Below, in pieces: positions 1 to 8,079 of a stretch of DNA of 35,125 nucleotides (its first letter is position 1; every line of letters begins with the position of its first letter). The notes under the pieces are model-generated. The model did not search any database, was not told where the DNA came from, and was given only the letters and a program-made list of their open reading frames with translations. Origin of the DNA: Rickettsiales bacterium (GTDB lineage Bacteria; Pseudomonadota; Alphaproteobacteria; Rickettsiales; JABIRX01); contig JADHLN010000007.1 in NCBI GenBank assembly GCA_016780625.1, positions 1-35,125 of the forward strand, written 5' to 3'. Both the position numbers and the translations under genes were made by a program.

Positions 1-1080
1 ACCGCTATCTATTTGATCATTTCCGCTTCCTCCATATATAATATCATTACCATCACCTGCTGTTATATCATCATTTCCAGCTCCTCCATGCAGCCAATTA
101 TTTCCTAAATTAGAAATAATGATATCATTACCATTGCCAGCTTCAATATAATCATCACCTAGCTCGCCTAGGATATAATCATTGCCATTTCCACCATATA
201 AAAGATCATTGCCGTCACCTCCAGATAATTTATCATTACCATTACCTCCATATAATTTATCATTACCATTCTCACCATATAGCCTATCATCTCCATCTTC
301 TCCATAAATGGAATCATCATGATTTCCTCCATAAATTATATCTCTATTACCACCTGCATAAATTATATCATTACCATCACCTCCATAAACCTTATCCGAA
401 CAAGAAGAATCATAACCAATTTTACCAGCTAGTCGGTCAGAATAAATAATATCATCACCGCTACCTCCTTCAATGTAATCATTACCATTTTCACCATAGA
501 TAAGATCATCTCCACTGCCAGCATATATTTTATCATTACCATTACCTGCAAATAATTCATCATTACCATTTTCACCATAGATAAGATCATCTCCACTGCC
601 AGCATATATTTTATCATTACCATCATCACCCTCTATATAATCATTACCATCATCACCATAGAGATAATCATTACCATTTCCTCCATAGATCCTGTCATTA
701 TCATCTCCTCCATAAACATAATCATTTCCGTTGCTTCCATAGAGGTAATCATTACCATTTCCTCCACGAATTATGTCATTATCATTTCCACCATCTATAT
801 AGTCATTGCCATTATCTCCATAGAGATTGTCATTACCATTTCCTCCATAGATTTTATCATTGTCATTTCCTCCATAAACATAATCATTTCCATTGCCCCC
901 ACATAGATAATCATAGCCATTTCCTCCATAGATTTTATCATTGTCATTTCCTCCATCTACATAATCATTACCATTGCCAGCATCAATAAAATCATTACCA
1001 TTATTACCATAAATTTTATCATTTCCTGAATAACCATATATTATCTCAGACCAATTTGCCCCATACATAAGGTCATTACC
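1..1080 (-). repeat. RTX repeat block E, tyrosine-rich, with 81-base higher-order period
   Basis: About 40 nonapeptide units spaced 27 bases apart, read on the minus strand, many of the form GGNGNDYVYGG or GGNDNDKIYGG. Tyrosine is much more frequent at the variable positions than in the other blocks. Exact and near-exact copies lie 81 or 162 bases apart (three or six units). A degenerate stretch near 380-430 carries one of the few cysteines. The block continues off the left edge. Confidence 0.9.
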
Positions 1081-4000
1081 ATTATATTTAAATTTACCTC
1101 CAGAAGATCCGGTACCTCTAAAATAAACATCCTTATTTTCCTTATTATGTTTACCTGTATAATAAACCACATTATTAAGAGTCCTATCTGCACCCTGACT
1201 AGATATATTTTCAACATTATGATAATATGAGTTACTAGCTCCTGAGCCATTATATTGAGATCCTTGCGACCAGGAATCATCCTGAGATATATCATAAATT
1301 CCATTAGTTTGTGTCTCACTAAGTGAATCCTTAGAAAAATCATATTTAACATTACCTCCATAACGTTGATGCTCGCCAATTTCTGAAAATAAATTAAATT
1401 TAAAATCAGCATTAGTTAAATTAGATTTCTGAGATTCCTCAATAATAACTTTTTGTTTATCAGAGATATTTAAAATAATATCTTGGCTTTTCTGTTGAAA
1501 ATTTAGCTGTTTAATATGTATAACATTTTGGAATTCTTCTAAATTAATTATGTCATCTCCATTATTAAAGTCAGTAATAGTATCAATATCATATTGAGAT
1601 GATTCAGCTTTTGAAATTAAAAATTCATCATTTCCAGAACCACCAGATAATATATCATGACCCTGTCCGGAAACGATAATATCATTACCATCACCTCCTA
1701 ATATCTGGTCATTACCATCTCCACCTTCAATATAATCATCTCCTGATCCTGCTATTATATAATCATTACCTAGATTACCATTTATATTATCGTCACCATC
1801 ACCTGCATCTATAAAATCATCTGCGCTTGTGCCAGAAAGCAAATCATTATTACTATTTCCTTCAATTAGATTAGCAACAGTTGAATCATAATTTGCAAAA
1901 ATAAAATTAGAATTACCAAGATAAGTAGAATCGACATTATCTAGTGATAAAATTTGACTATTTCCAAGATTAATTTCAACATTACTACCAAGCTGACTTA
2001 TACCTCCATAAAAATAACTTAATTGCTTTAAATTTATAAATTTATCTCCAAATGATTTTAGGTTAATTTTTTCATTCCTATTACCAATTTCAAAATCAGT
2101 AATTCTATCATTATCATTAGAATTCTGAGTGATAATAAATTCATCATCTCCTACGTCACCAAACATACGGTCATTACCTGCTCCATCCTCTATAACATCA
2201 TTACCAGTTCCTCCATCTAGGTAATCATCTTTTTCACTACCATTTATATAATCATTACCACTACCACCATATATAACATCATTACCATCTCCACCATCAA
2301 TATAATCATCACCTTCTTGACCAGATACAATATCATTACCACCTCCTGATAAAATAACATCCTGATATTCAGTTCCAGTTATTTCATCATCAGCATCTGT
2401 ACCAAAAATTATTTTACTTAAATCAATTATAAAATTATCGGCAAATTTAATTTTTTCAATTTTTGCAAGATTAGAATGTAAAAATTGATTTTTAACTAAT
2501 AAATTATCTCTTGAATTTTTAGCCTCAATTAATAAATCATCACCTTGCCTTATTAATTTTACCTCTTCAATTCTAGCATTAGAATATTCAATAATATCAG
2601 AGCTATCACCTGTTTCTTCTATTATATTTTGTCCAGCATTATTGTTAATTATATAAGTATCGCTTCCAGTTCCGCCTAATAAATTATCATTACCAGTACC
2701 CGCAATTAATTGATCATTGCCTTCTCCTCCAATTAAAAAATTATTACCACTAACAGCAATTAATTCATCATTACCCGCACCTCCATCTAAATTATCATTA
2801 CCCTCACCTGCAATTAATTGATCATTACCTTCTCCACCATCCAATCTATCATTACCTTCTCCAGCATTAATGAGATCATCACCAGCACCACCTCCTATTA
2901 TATCATTACCATTACCTCCAAATATTTCATCATCCCCGATTTCTCCATATAAATAATCATTACCATCTTCTCCTAAAATTTCATCATTACCAATACCTCC
3001 ATATACTAAATCATTATCATTACCAGCTAATATTTGATCATTACCAGCATCTCCATAAATAATATCACTACCATTACCTCCAATTATTAAATCATCACCA
3101 TTACCTGCGGTTATTTGATCATCACCATCTTCTCCTAAAATTTCATCATTACCATCTCCACCATTAATATTATCATTACCATTGCCAGCATTAATAACAT
3201 CATCACCATCATCTCCTAAAATTAGATCATTTCCTTCGCCTGCATTAATTTGATCATTTCCATCACCCCCACTAATTTGATCATCTCCTTCGCCTCCATT
3301 TATTATATCATTACCATTTTCACCAAATAATAGGTCGTTACCATTACCACCATCTAATAAATCGTCTCCATCACCTCCATCTAATTGATCATCACCATCC
3401 TCTCCTAACAACTCATCATTACCAGAACCGCCATTTAAATAATCATCGCCAACGCCTCCATTCATTATATCATTACCATTTTTACCATATAATTGGTCAT
3501 TACCCTCTCCACCATCTAGATAATCATCGCCATCTACTAATTTTTCATTTTCAATTTCATGATCCGTAATAGAAATACAGCTAATATCCGAAAGCATTTT
3601 AGCTTGAATATCATGAATCATTGCAATATCTTGCTCTAATAATTCAGAGTTATAATATTTAACATTCTTATAATTATAACTACCAGTTCCAGAATATGTA
3701 GAAACTCTATAATATTCACCATTCTTATCGGTAAAATCAGCAACCTTTTCTTCTATAGCTTGAATTAAGCCACTATAATCATTTTCAGAGTTTGAAAGAT
3801 ATTCTAATCTTAATTCCTTCTGTTCATCTTCTGTAATAACCTTATTTAAAATATTCCATATATCAGATAAAACTTTACTGCTACCAGTATTAGCTGCTGA
3901 TTTTAATTCAGATATTTTTTTCTCATGAAGCCTAGTTTTAGTTTCATCATAGGTTTCAGTTTTGCCTCCAATCAATATATCATCACCATTTCCACCTATA

Positions 4001-5637
4001 AGCTCATCACTATCTGCTCCACCATCTAAATAATCATCACCCTCTCCACCTTCTAGATAATCATCACCTTCTCCACCTAATAATGTATCATCTCCCTTAC
4101 CACCATTTAATTCATCATTACCTGCACCAGCTAATAATATATCTTCTCCCTCATCTCCATACAATTGATCATCACCATCGCCACCTAATAATGTATCATC
4201 ACCACTACCGCCATTTAATTCATCATTACCTTCGCCTCCAACTAGTTGGTCATCACCATCTAATCCATGTAATATATCATCTCCTTCTGCGCCAATTAAC
4301 AGATTATTTCCATCGGCACCTACCAATAGATCATCACCTTCTGCACCAATTAAATCATCATCATAACCATCACGAGCAATTTCATTATAACCATCTGCAT
4401 ATTTTATAAAAGTGATAGTACCTGAACCATCATCTTTTTCTTGGCTTACGCTAAGTGGTGGTGGAGGAGTTGAACCAGAAAATAATAAACCAGAAATTAA
4501 ACCTCCTATAATTGAACCTATGGCAGAACCTAGGATAGGAATTGGAATTAATGCTTGAGCTATTACAGTTGTAACTGTAGTTATTACTCCAACGGCAGCA
4601 CTTTGAAGAATTTCCTCTCCTGTAAGTTTACCATCATCAAATAAATTATTTACTAAGTTTACAGCTGCAGCAGCTACTCCTCCAGCAACAAAGCTACCAG
4701 CACCTTGAGTTCCTAAAATTTTGCTTATTTCGGTTTGTGTGTTTTGATAAATAAAACTGGTAAGTTGTCTTTGAGCTAAAGCCTCAACATAATCTTTTAC
4801 ATCAGATTTATCTGAAGCAAGCATTATAGTTGCACCTAAGGCCATTATTCCTCCTTTAACTGCCTGTCCTTCAACTGAATCTAAAAATGAAGTGGCGCTA
4901 TCTATTACAACTTTATCAATTATTTTTTCATATGTTTGTTCAGTTATTTCATTAGCAATATCCTCTAAAGATTTTCCTTCAGAAAGACCTACAATAATAT
5001 TTGAAACAAGTGAATCAAAGTTAGAGTTAATTTGTCCTTCTGCTTTACTAGTATCAAATAATTCTGAAATAATATCTGCTGTTCTGCTATATATAAAATC
5101 ACCATAATTAGTTACAGCATCAACAGTCATGCTAACTAATGACCCTAGATTAACACTACTACCATCAGACATAGTAGCTGTTGCATCACTATTTACTAAA
5201 CTAACAATATTACCATTTTCATCTTGATGAGAAATAATATCGGAGCTATCATGTTGTAATGTTTCATCATTATAAGCTTTGGAAAGTAAATCATTTGCAT
5301 CATTACCTTCAACTATATTAAAATTTGTAACTTCTCCATCCCCATTAATAGCTTTTACGGTAGTAATTTCACTTGTTTCTTTTACAATATTAACTACTTC
5401 AATTAGTTCATCTGGCGACATGTATTCTGAAGTAACGGTTAATGAATCTCCATTTTTTTGCAAACTAAAACTTTCTCCCGTTTCTGAATCTTCAAATTTT
5501 ATCTCTGCTCCATCTTCTTGAAAATATTTCTGGAATTTAGACTCGCTAGCTAAACATACATTTCTAACAACATCTTTTACTGAATCACTTACAAAGTTAT
5601 TATAAAGTACACTTACACCAACTTGTGCTCCTATCAT
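1..5637 (-). CDS. Giant RTX calcium-binding repeat protein, main part, C-terminus off the left edge
   Basis: This frame has no stop from position 5691 down to 1 (about 1,897 codons). It encodes arrays of the RTX nonapeptide GGxGxDxUx, typical of proteins exported by type I secretion that fold into Ca2+-bound beta-rolls outside the cell. In order after 5691: a short hydrophobic stretch, about 300 residues of non-repeat sequence, a hydrophobic glycine-rich segment (4489-4740), a proline run, then five RTX blocks with four non-RTX inserts. Some inserts resemble peptidase M10 C-terminal (serralysin-like) segments, for example the motif ITDFNNGDDII. The frame is continuous with the 145-codon ORF at 5728-6165 except for TAA (5728-5730) and TGA (5692-5694). 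The first new in-frame start after the TGA is ATG 5637, with no visible ribosome site. It could be a nonsense-damaged pseudogene, a read-through product, or two polypeptides. No type I secretion genes are visible. Adhesin, toxin or enzyme roles cannot be separated. Confidence 0.8.
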   Translation of the reverse strand, partial: MIGAQVGVSVLYNNFVSDSVKDVVRNVCLASESKFQKYFQEDGAEIKFEDSETGESFSLQKNGDSLTVTSEYMSPDELIEVVNIVKETSEITTVKAINGDGEVTNFNIVEGNDANDLLSKAYNDETLQHDSSDIISHQDENGNIVSLVNSDATATMSDGSSVNLGSLVSMTVDAVTNYGDFIYSRTADIISELFDTSKAEGQINSNFDSLVSNIIVGLSEGKSLEDIANEITEQTYEKIIDKVVIDSATSFLDSVEGQAVKGGIMALGATIMLASDKSDVKDYVEALAQRQLTSFIYQNTQTEISKILGTQGAGSFVAGGVAAAAVNLVNNLFDDGKLTGEEILQSAAVGVITTVTTVIAQALIPIPILGSAIGSIIGGLISGLLFSGSTPPPPLSVSQEKDDGSGTITFIKYADGYNEIARDGYDDDLIGAEGDDLLVGADGNNLLIGAEGDDILHGLDGDDQLVGGEGNDELNGGSGDDTLLGGDGDDQLYGDEGEDILLAGAGNDELNGGKGDDTLLGGEGDDYLEGGEGDDYLDGGADSDELIGGNGDDILIGGKTETYDETKTRLHEKKISELKSAANTGSSKVLSDIWNILNKVITEDEQKELRLEYLSNSENDYSGLIQAIEEKVADFTDKNGEYYRVSTYSGTGSYNYKNVKYYNSELLEQDIAMIHDIQAKMLSDISCISITDHEIENEKLVDGDDYLDGGEGNDQLYGKNGNDIMNGGVGDDYLNGGSGNDELLGEDGDDQLDGGDGDDLLDGGNGNDLLFGENGNDIINGGEGDDQISGGDGNDQINAGEGNDLILGDDGDDVINAGNGNDNINGGDGNDEILGEDGDDQITAGNGDDLIIGGNGSDIIYGDAGNDQILAGNDNDLVYGGIGNDEILGEDGNDYLYGEIGDDEIFGGNGNDIIGGGAGDDLINAGEGNDRLDGGEGNDQLIAGEGNDNLDGGAGNDELIAVSGNNFLIGGEGNDQLIAGTGNDNLLGGTGSDTYIINNNAGQNIIEETGDSSDIIEYSNARIEEVKLIRQGDDLLIEAKNSRDNLLVKNQFLHSNLAKIEKIKFADNFIIDLSKIIFGTDADDEITGTEYQDVILSGGGNDIVSGQEGDDYIDGGDGNDVIYGGSGNDYINGSEKDDYLDGGTGNDVIEDGAGNDRMFGDVGDDEFIITQNSNDNDRITDFEIGNRNEKINLKSFGDKFINLKQLSYFYGGISQLGSNVEINLGNSQILSLDNVDSTYLGNSNFIFANYDSTVANLIEGNSNNDLLSGTSADDFIDAGDGDDNINGNLGNDYIIAGSGDDYIEGGDGNDQILGGDGNDIIVSGQGHDILSGGSGNDEFLISKAESSQYDIDTITDFNNGDDIINLEEFQNVIHIKQLNFQQKSQDIILNISDKQKVIIEESQKSNLTNADFKFNLFSEIGEHQRYGGNVKYDFSKDSLSETQTNGIYDISQDDSWSQGSQYNGSGASNSYYHNVENISSQGADRTLNNVVYYTGKHNKENKDVYFRGTGSSGGKFKYNGNDLMYGANWSEIIYGYSGNDKIYGNNGNDFIDAGNGNDYVDGGNDNDKIYGGNGYDYLCGGNGNDYVYGGNDNDKIYGGNGNDNLYGDNGNDYIDGGNDNDIIRGGNGNDYLYGSNGNDYVYGGDDNDRIYGGNGNDYLYGDDGNDYIEGDDGNDKIYAGSGDDLIYGENGNDELFAGNGNDKIYAGSGDDLIYGENGNDYIEGGSGDDIIYSDRLAGKIGYDSSCSDKVYGGDGNDIIYAGGNRDIIYGGNHDDSIYGEDGDDRLYGENGNDKLYGGNGNDKLSGGDGNDLLYGGNGNDYILGELGDDYIEAGNGNDIIISNLGNNWLHGGAGNDDITAGDGNDIIYGGSGNDQIDSG
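478..623 (-). repeat. Perfect 65-base direct repeat, offset 81 bases
   Basis: Positions 478-542 and 559-623 are identical over 65 bases and are offset by exactly 81 bases, which is three RTX nonapeptides. A second pair, 836-875 and 917-956 (40 bases), has the same 81-base offset. This indicates recent in-frame duplication by slippage or unequal recombination inside the array. Confidence 0.85.
1621..1865 (-). repeat. RTX repeat block D
   Basis: About eight RTX nonapeptides on the minus strand (for example GGDGNDQILGGDGND), preceded by the divergent unit EGNSNNDLLSG. It lies between two inserts, 1081-1620 and 1866-2109. Confidence 0.85.
2110..2400 (-). repeat. RTX repeat block C
   Basis: About nine RTX-type nonapeptides on the minus strand, starting with the degenerate GTDADDEITGTEYQD and including GGDGNDVIYGGSGND. 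It lies between the 2401-2649 insert and a segment with the motif DRITDFEIG. Confidence 0.85.
2650..3540 (-). repeat. RTX repeat block B, about 33 units
   Basis: A long uninterrupted array of 27-base-spaced RTX nonapeptides on the minus strand, rich in leucine and aspartate (for example GGDGDDLLDGGNGND). Unlike block E it has little tyrosine. It ends in GTGSDTYIINN, which leads into an insert resembling the haemolysin-type calcium-binding related domain. Confidence 0.88.
3541..3960 (-). other. Non-RTX spacer domain inside the RTX protein (about 140 aa)
   Basis: This in-frame segment between blocks A and B contains no GGxGxD units. It starts with a charged, probably helical stretch (TKTRLHEKKISELKSA), then a Tyr/Asn-rich stretch (SGTGSYNYKNVKYYN), and ends near HDIQAKMLSDISCISITD. 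I recognise no family. Helical inserts of this kind are seen in large RTX proteins, but their role here is unknown. Confidence 0.6.
3961..4380 (-). repeat. RTX repeat block A, first array of the protein
   Basis: About 15 RTX nonapeptides on the minus strand (for example GAEGDDLLVGADGNN, GGEGNDELNGGSGDD). Near-copies 108 bases apart (four units), such as those starting at 4076 and 4184, show internal duplication. It follows directly on the glycine-zipper and proline segment. Confidence 0.88.
4489..4530 (-). other. Glycine-zipper motif (GxxxGxxxG) in the RTX protein
   Basis: The minus-strand translation reads GSAIGSIIGGLISG (residues 546-559 from the 6165 start), giving overlapping GxxxG steps. 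It sits at the end of a roughly 100-residue hydrophobic, Ala/Gly/Val/Ile-rich region and is followed by a STPPPPLS run, then the RTX arrays. Glycine zippers pack helices in membranes and occur in pore-forming or translocating segments. A membrane role here is inferred. Confidence 0.6.
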
Positions 5638-5727
5638 AGCGGTGGGAGATTTTGTTATAACACCTACAGCAATTCCAGAACCCCAAGAAACTCAATTATC
5701 AATTATCATATCAACAATAACTGTAGC

Positions 5728-6165
5728 TTAATCACAAATTGATTGATCTGCATTACCTTCATAGTCTGGATGAGTTTGCTCTTCATTATGATCTATTTGA
5801 TAGTTCACACCATCTACTAAGAAAGATACAGCTCCTGTTGGTACATCTCGCAATATATTAAATAGATTATCTGTAAGTTTATTAGTTATGGACCTATCAA
5901 GATCTGAAAAGGAATCTTCAATTATTCCGCCAAGAACATCTTTAGAGTATCCAAGGTTCGAAAAAATAACTTCAGGGCTATTTAAGGTGGTTTCTGGAAC
6001 CTGATAATCATCATTCTCAATAGCAATATTAGCTCCAACTGTAATTTCTTCAAGATCAGTAATTGCTGGTTCAAATGGGGTTATTAGATCAGCTGTAAGT
6101 TCAAAATCATTAGTATTTCTAGGGTTACTTAGCGGGTTATCATGAGTGTTCTCTGAGCTAGACAT
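5728..6165 (-). CDS. N-terminal fragment of the giant RTX protein (145 aa before an in-frame TAA)
   Basis: The ATG at 6163-6165 opens a frame that stops at TAA 5728-5730, but the same frame resumes and carries on into the RTX protein. The 145 residues are acidic, have no signal peptide and no repeats, and match no domain I recognise. The lack of a Sec signal agrees with the C-terminal signal of type I exported proteins. The ATG is the first in frame after 135 AT-rich bases following the upstream peptide-binding-protein gene, and no clear Shine-Dalgarno site is seen. The most likely reading is that this is the true N-terminus of the RTX protein, cut off by a nonsense codon. A separate small protein is possible but less likely, because the frame is preserved across the gap. 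Confidence 0.6.
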   Translation of the reverse strand: MSSSENTHDNPLSNPRNTNDFELTADLITPFEPAITDLEEITVGANIAIENDDYQVPETTLNSPEVIFSNLGYSKDVLGGIIEDSFSDLDRSITNKLTDNLFNILRDVPTGAVSFLVDGVNYQIDHNEEQTHPDYEGNADQSICD

Positions 6166-6300
6166 AATTGAGTAATTGAAAAATTATATTAATTACAACT
6201 AGAATAAATATATATAATATTTAATAAAACAATTATAAATATAAATTATATTATGAAGTAAAACTATTGAATTATTTCTTAATTTATAAGGATATAGTCT

Positions 6301-8079
6301 CTACTTAATTGACCAAGAATGAAAATCCAAGGCATAATCAGGTAGATAATATGGTAACGTAAATTTATCTTTAAAAATTAACCTATGATAAGCAATATGC
6401 CAGTGGGGAATAATATAAGAATTATTTATTAAAACCCTATCTAATAATCTTGTTAAAATTAGCTTATTATTAAATTTATTTTCAGATAAAATATCCTCAA
6501 TTAATTTATCAATTAAATTATCATTAATTCCTGCTAAATTTCTGCTTCCAGCTAAATTTGCCGTGCTTGAATGCCATGAGTTTTTCAATTCATCTCCAGG
6601 AATAGATGCAACACCAAAATAACCAACAATTATATCAAAATCAAAATTCTCTAATAATTTTTGATAATTGCTAAAATCTACAACTCTTACTTCAGAATCG
6701 ATACCAAGCTGTTTTAAATCATTAATATAAGGTAAAATAACTCTATGAAATGATTTGCTCGTTAAAAGAAAGTTCAGTTTAATCTGATTATTATTTTTAT
6801 CATGTAATTTGAAGTTTTTAATTTTATAGCCTGAAGATTCTAGTAAATATCTAGCAATAAGTAGATTTTCCCTTGAAGATATTTTTGCATCCGCATTATA
6901 ATTATTAAGAGTTAGATAGTTTTTTATATTATAATTACGCTCCTCTAAATAATTTATTTCAAATAAACTAATATCACCCTTAGCTTCGTAAATTGAATTT
7001 GCAAAAAAACTATTATTTCTTTTATAAGAATTGTAAAAAATATTTTTATTTATCCAATCATAGTTAAAGGCTAAATTTAAAGCCCTTCTAAAATTAATAT
7101 CCTTAAATTTATCCAGCCTATTATTTAAAACAAAACATTGCATACCTGTAGAATTTTTATGTTTTATTTCAAGTTTCTTGAAATTCTTCTTAGAAAGAAA
7201 ATCAGCATCATAAGCATTTGCCCAATTTTTAGCTATATTTTCAATTCTTAAGTCATATTCACCAGCTTTTAAAGCCTGGATTGCAATATTGCTATCTCTG
7301 TAATAATTATATTTAATATAATTAAAATTATAGCGATATTTATTTACATTAAGATTTTTTCCCCAGTAATCATTAAACTTCTTATAAGATATTTTTCTAC
7401 CAGCTTGAAAATCATCAACTTTATAAGGGCCGCTTCCCAAAGGGATATTTAATAAATCATCGGAGAATTGATTATTAGCATAATAATGTTTAGGTAATAT
7501 TGGTAATAGAGCTATAGTCATCAATAGCTTCTTATCATTAATATCATCAACATAATAAGCTATATTATTATCATTTAAGATTTTTACATTATTAATTCTA
7601 GATAATATTAACTTATAGTAAGGGTGACCGTATTTTTTTAAAATATTATAAGTAAATAATATATCATTACTGGTAATATTTTTGCCATCATGCCACAATG
7701 CATTGTTCTTTATTTTAAATATCAAAGATTGCTCTTTTTTATCAAAATAATAATATTCTGCTATCAAAGGATATGCAGAATCAATTTCATCTAAAGATTT
7801 AACAAATAAACTATCATATAATAATGATAAAGACTCAGCTGATACTCCTTTTAATATAAAGGGATTGAGGCTGTCAAAATTACCAACGACACCAAAAGAA
7901 ATCTCCCCTCCTATTTTAGCTTTATTATTAGTATAAGAGAAATTAGAGAAGTTTTTTTTATATTTAACATCATCTGTTAATGTAATATGGAAGTTAAGCT
8001 CACTAGCAAATAGATTAGAGCTAAAAAGAAAAATAAATAAAAAAAATAAACTATTGATAATTCTTCTCAAGATGGGCAA
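6301..8079 (-). CDS. Periplasmic oligopeptide-binding protein, ABC transporter family 5 (YejA-like)
   Basis: The 592 residues start with a signal peptide (RR, then a long Phe/Leu run, cleavage near NLFAS). An SBP_bac_5 fold follows, with family landmarks such as DSLNPFILKG, the ALWHDGKNITSNDILFTYNI region and LLPILPKHYY. Length and late motifs such as ARYLLESSGYKI resemble the YejA/oligopeptide type, which binds peptides for an inner-membrane importer. No permease or ATPase gene is seen next to it. There is no ATG near the N-terminus: the start must be TTG 8079 or TTG 8070, both inside the end of the upstream cycM gene (overlap 17-29 bases), so translational coupling is likely. The substrate is unknown. 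Confidence 0.82.
   Translation of the reverse strand: MPILRRIINSLFFLFIFLFSSNLFASELNFHITLTDDVKYKKNFSNFSYTNNKAKIGGEISFGVVGNFDSLNPFILKGVSAESLSLLYDSLFVKSLDEIDSAYPLIAEYYYFDKKEQSLIFKIKNNALWHDGKNITSNDILFTYNILKKYGHPYYKLILSRINNVKILNDNNIAYYVDDINDKKLLMTIALLPILPKHYYANNQFSDDLLNIPLGSGPYKVDDFQAGRKISYKKFNDYWGKNLNVNKYRYNFNYIKYNYYRDSNIAIQALKAGEYDLRIENIAKNWANAYDADFLSKKNFKKLEIKHKNSTGMQCFVLNNRLDKFKDINFRRALNLAFNYDWINKNIFYNSYKRNNSFFANSIYEAKGDISLFEINYLEERNYNIKNYLTLNNYNADAKISSRENLLIARYLLESSGYKIKNFKLHDKNNNQIKLNFLLTSKSFHRVILPYINDLKQLGIDSEVRVVDFSNYQKLLENFDFDIIVGYFGVASIPGDELKNSWHSSTANLAGSRNLAGINDNLIDKLIEDILSENKFNNKLILTRLLDRVLINNSYIIPHWHIAYHRLIFKDKFTLPYYLPDYALDFHSWSIK

Noticed and set aside
1041-1412. 123-residue minus-strand ORF in another frame
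   Set aside because: The RTX frame is open and coherent here; this ORF is a Met/Ile-rich out-of-frame product of repeat DNA.
1-4380. CRISPR-like regular repeats (short repeats at regular 27-base spacing)
   Set aside because: The period is a multiple of three, there are no unique spacers, and the minus-strand frame translates to RTX nonapeptides throughout.
4083-4409. Histidine-rich 108-residue ORF on the plus strand
   Set aside because: It is the antisense shadow of RTX block A; its His/Leu pattern comes from the complement of Gly-Asp codons.
4892-5521. Two plus-strand ORFs rich in Ser and Ile
   Set aside because: They lie opposite the N-terminal non-repeat part of the RTX protein and show no family motif.
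5692-5694. TGA read as tryptophan (alternative genetic code)
   Set aside because: fur, trmL, nadA, rlmE and gcvPA all end in TGA at sensible family lengths, several overlapping the next start, and Trp is encoded by TGG. A TAA also interrupts the same frame.
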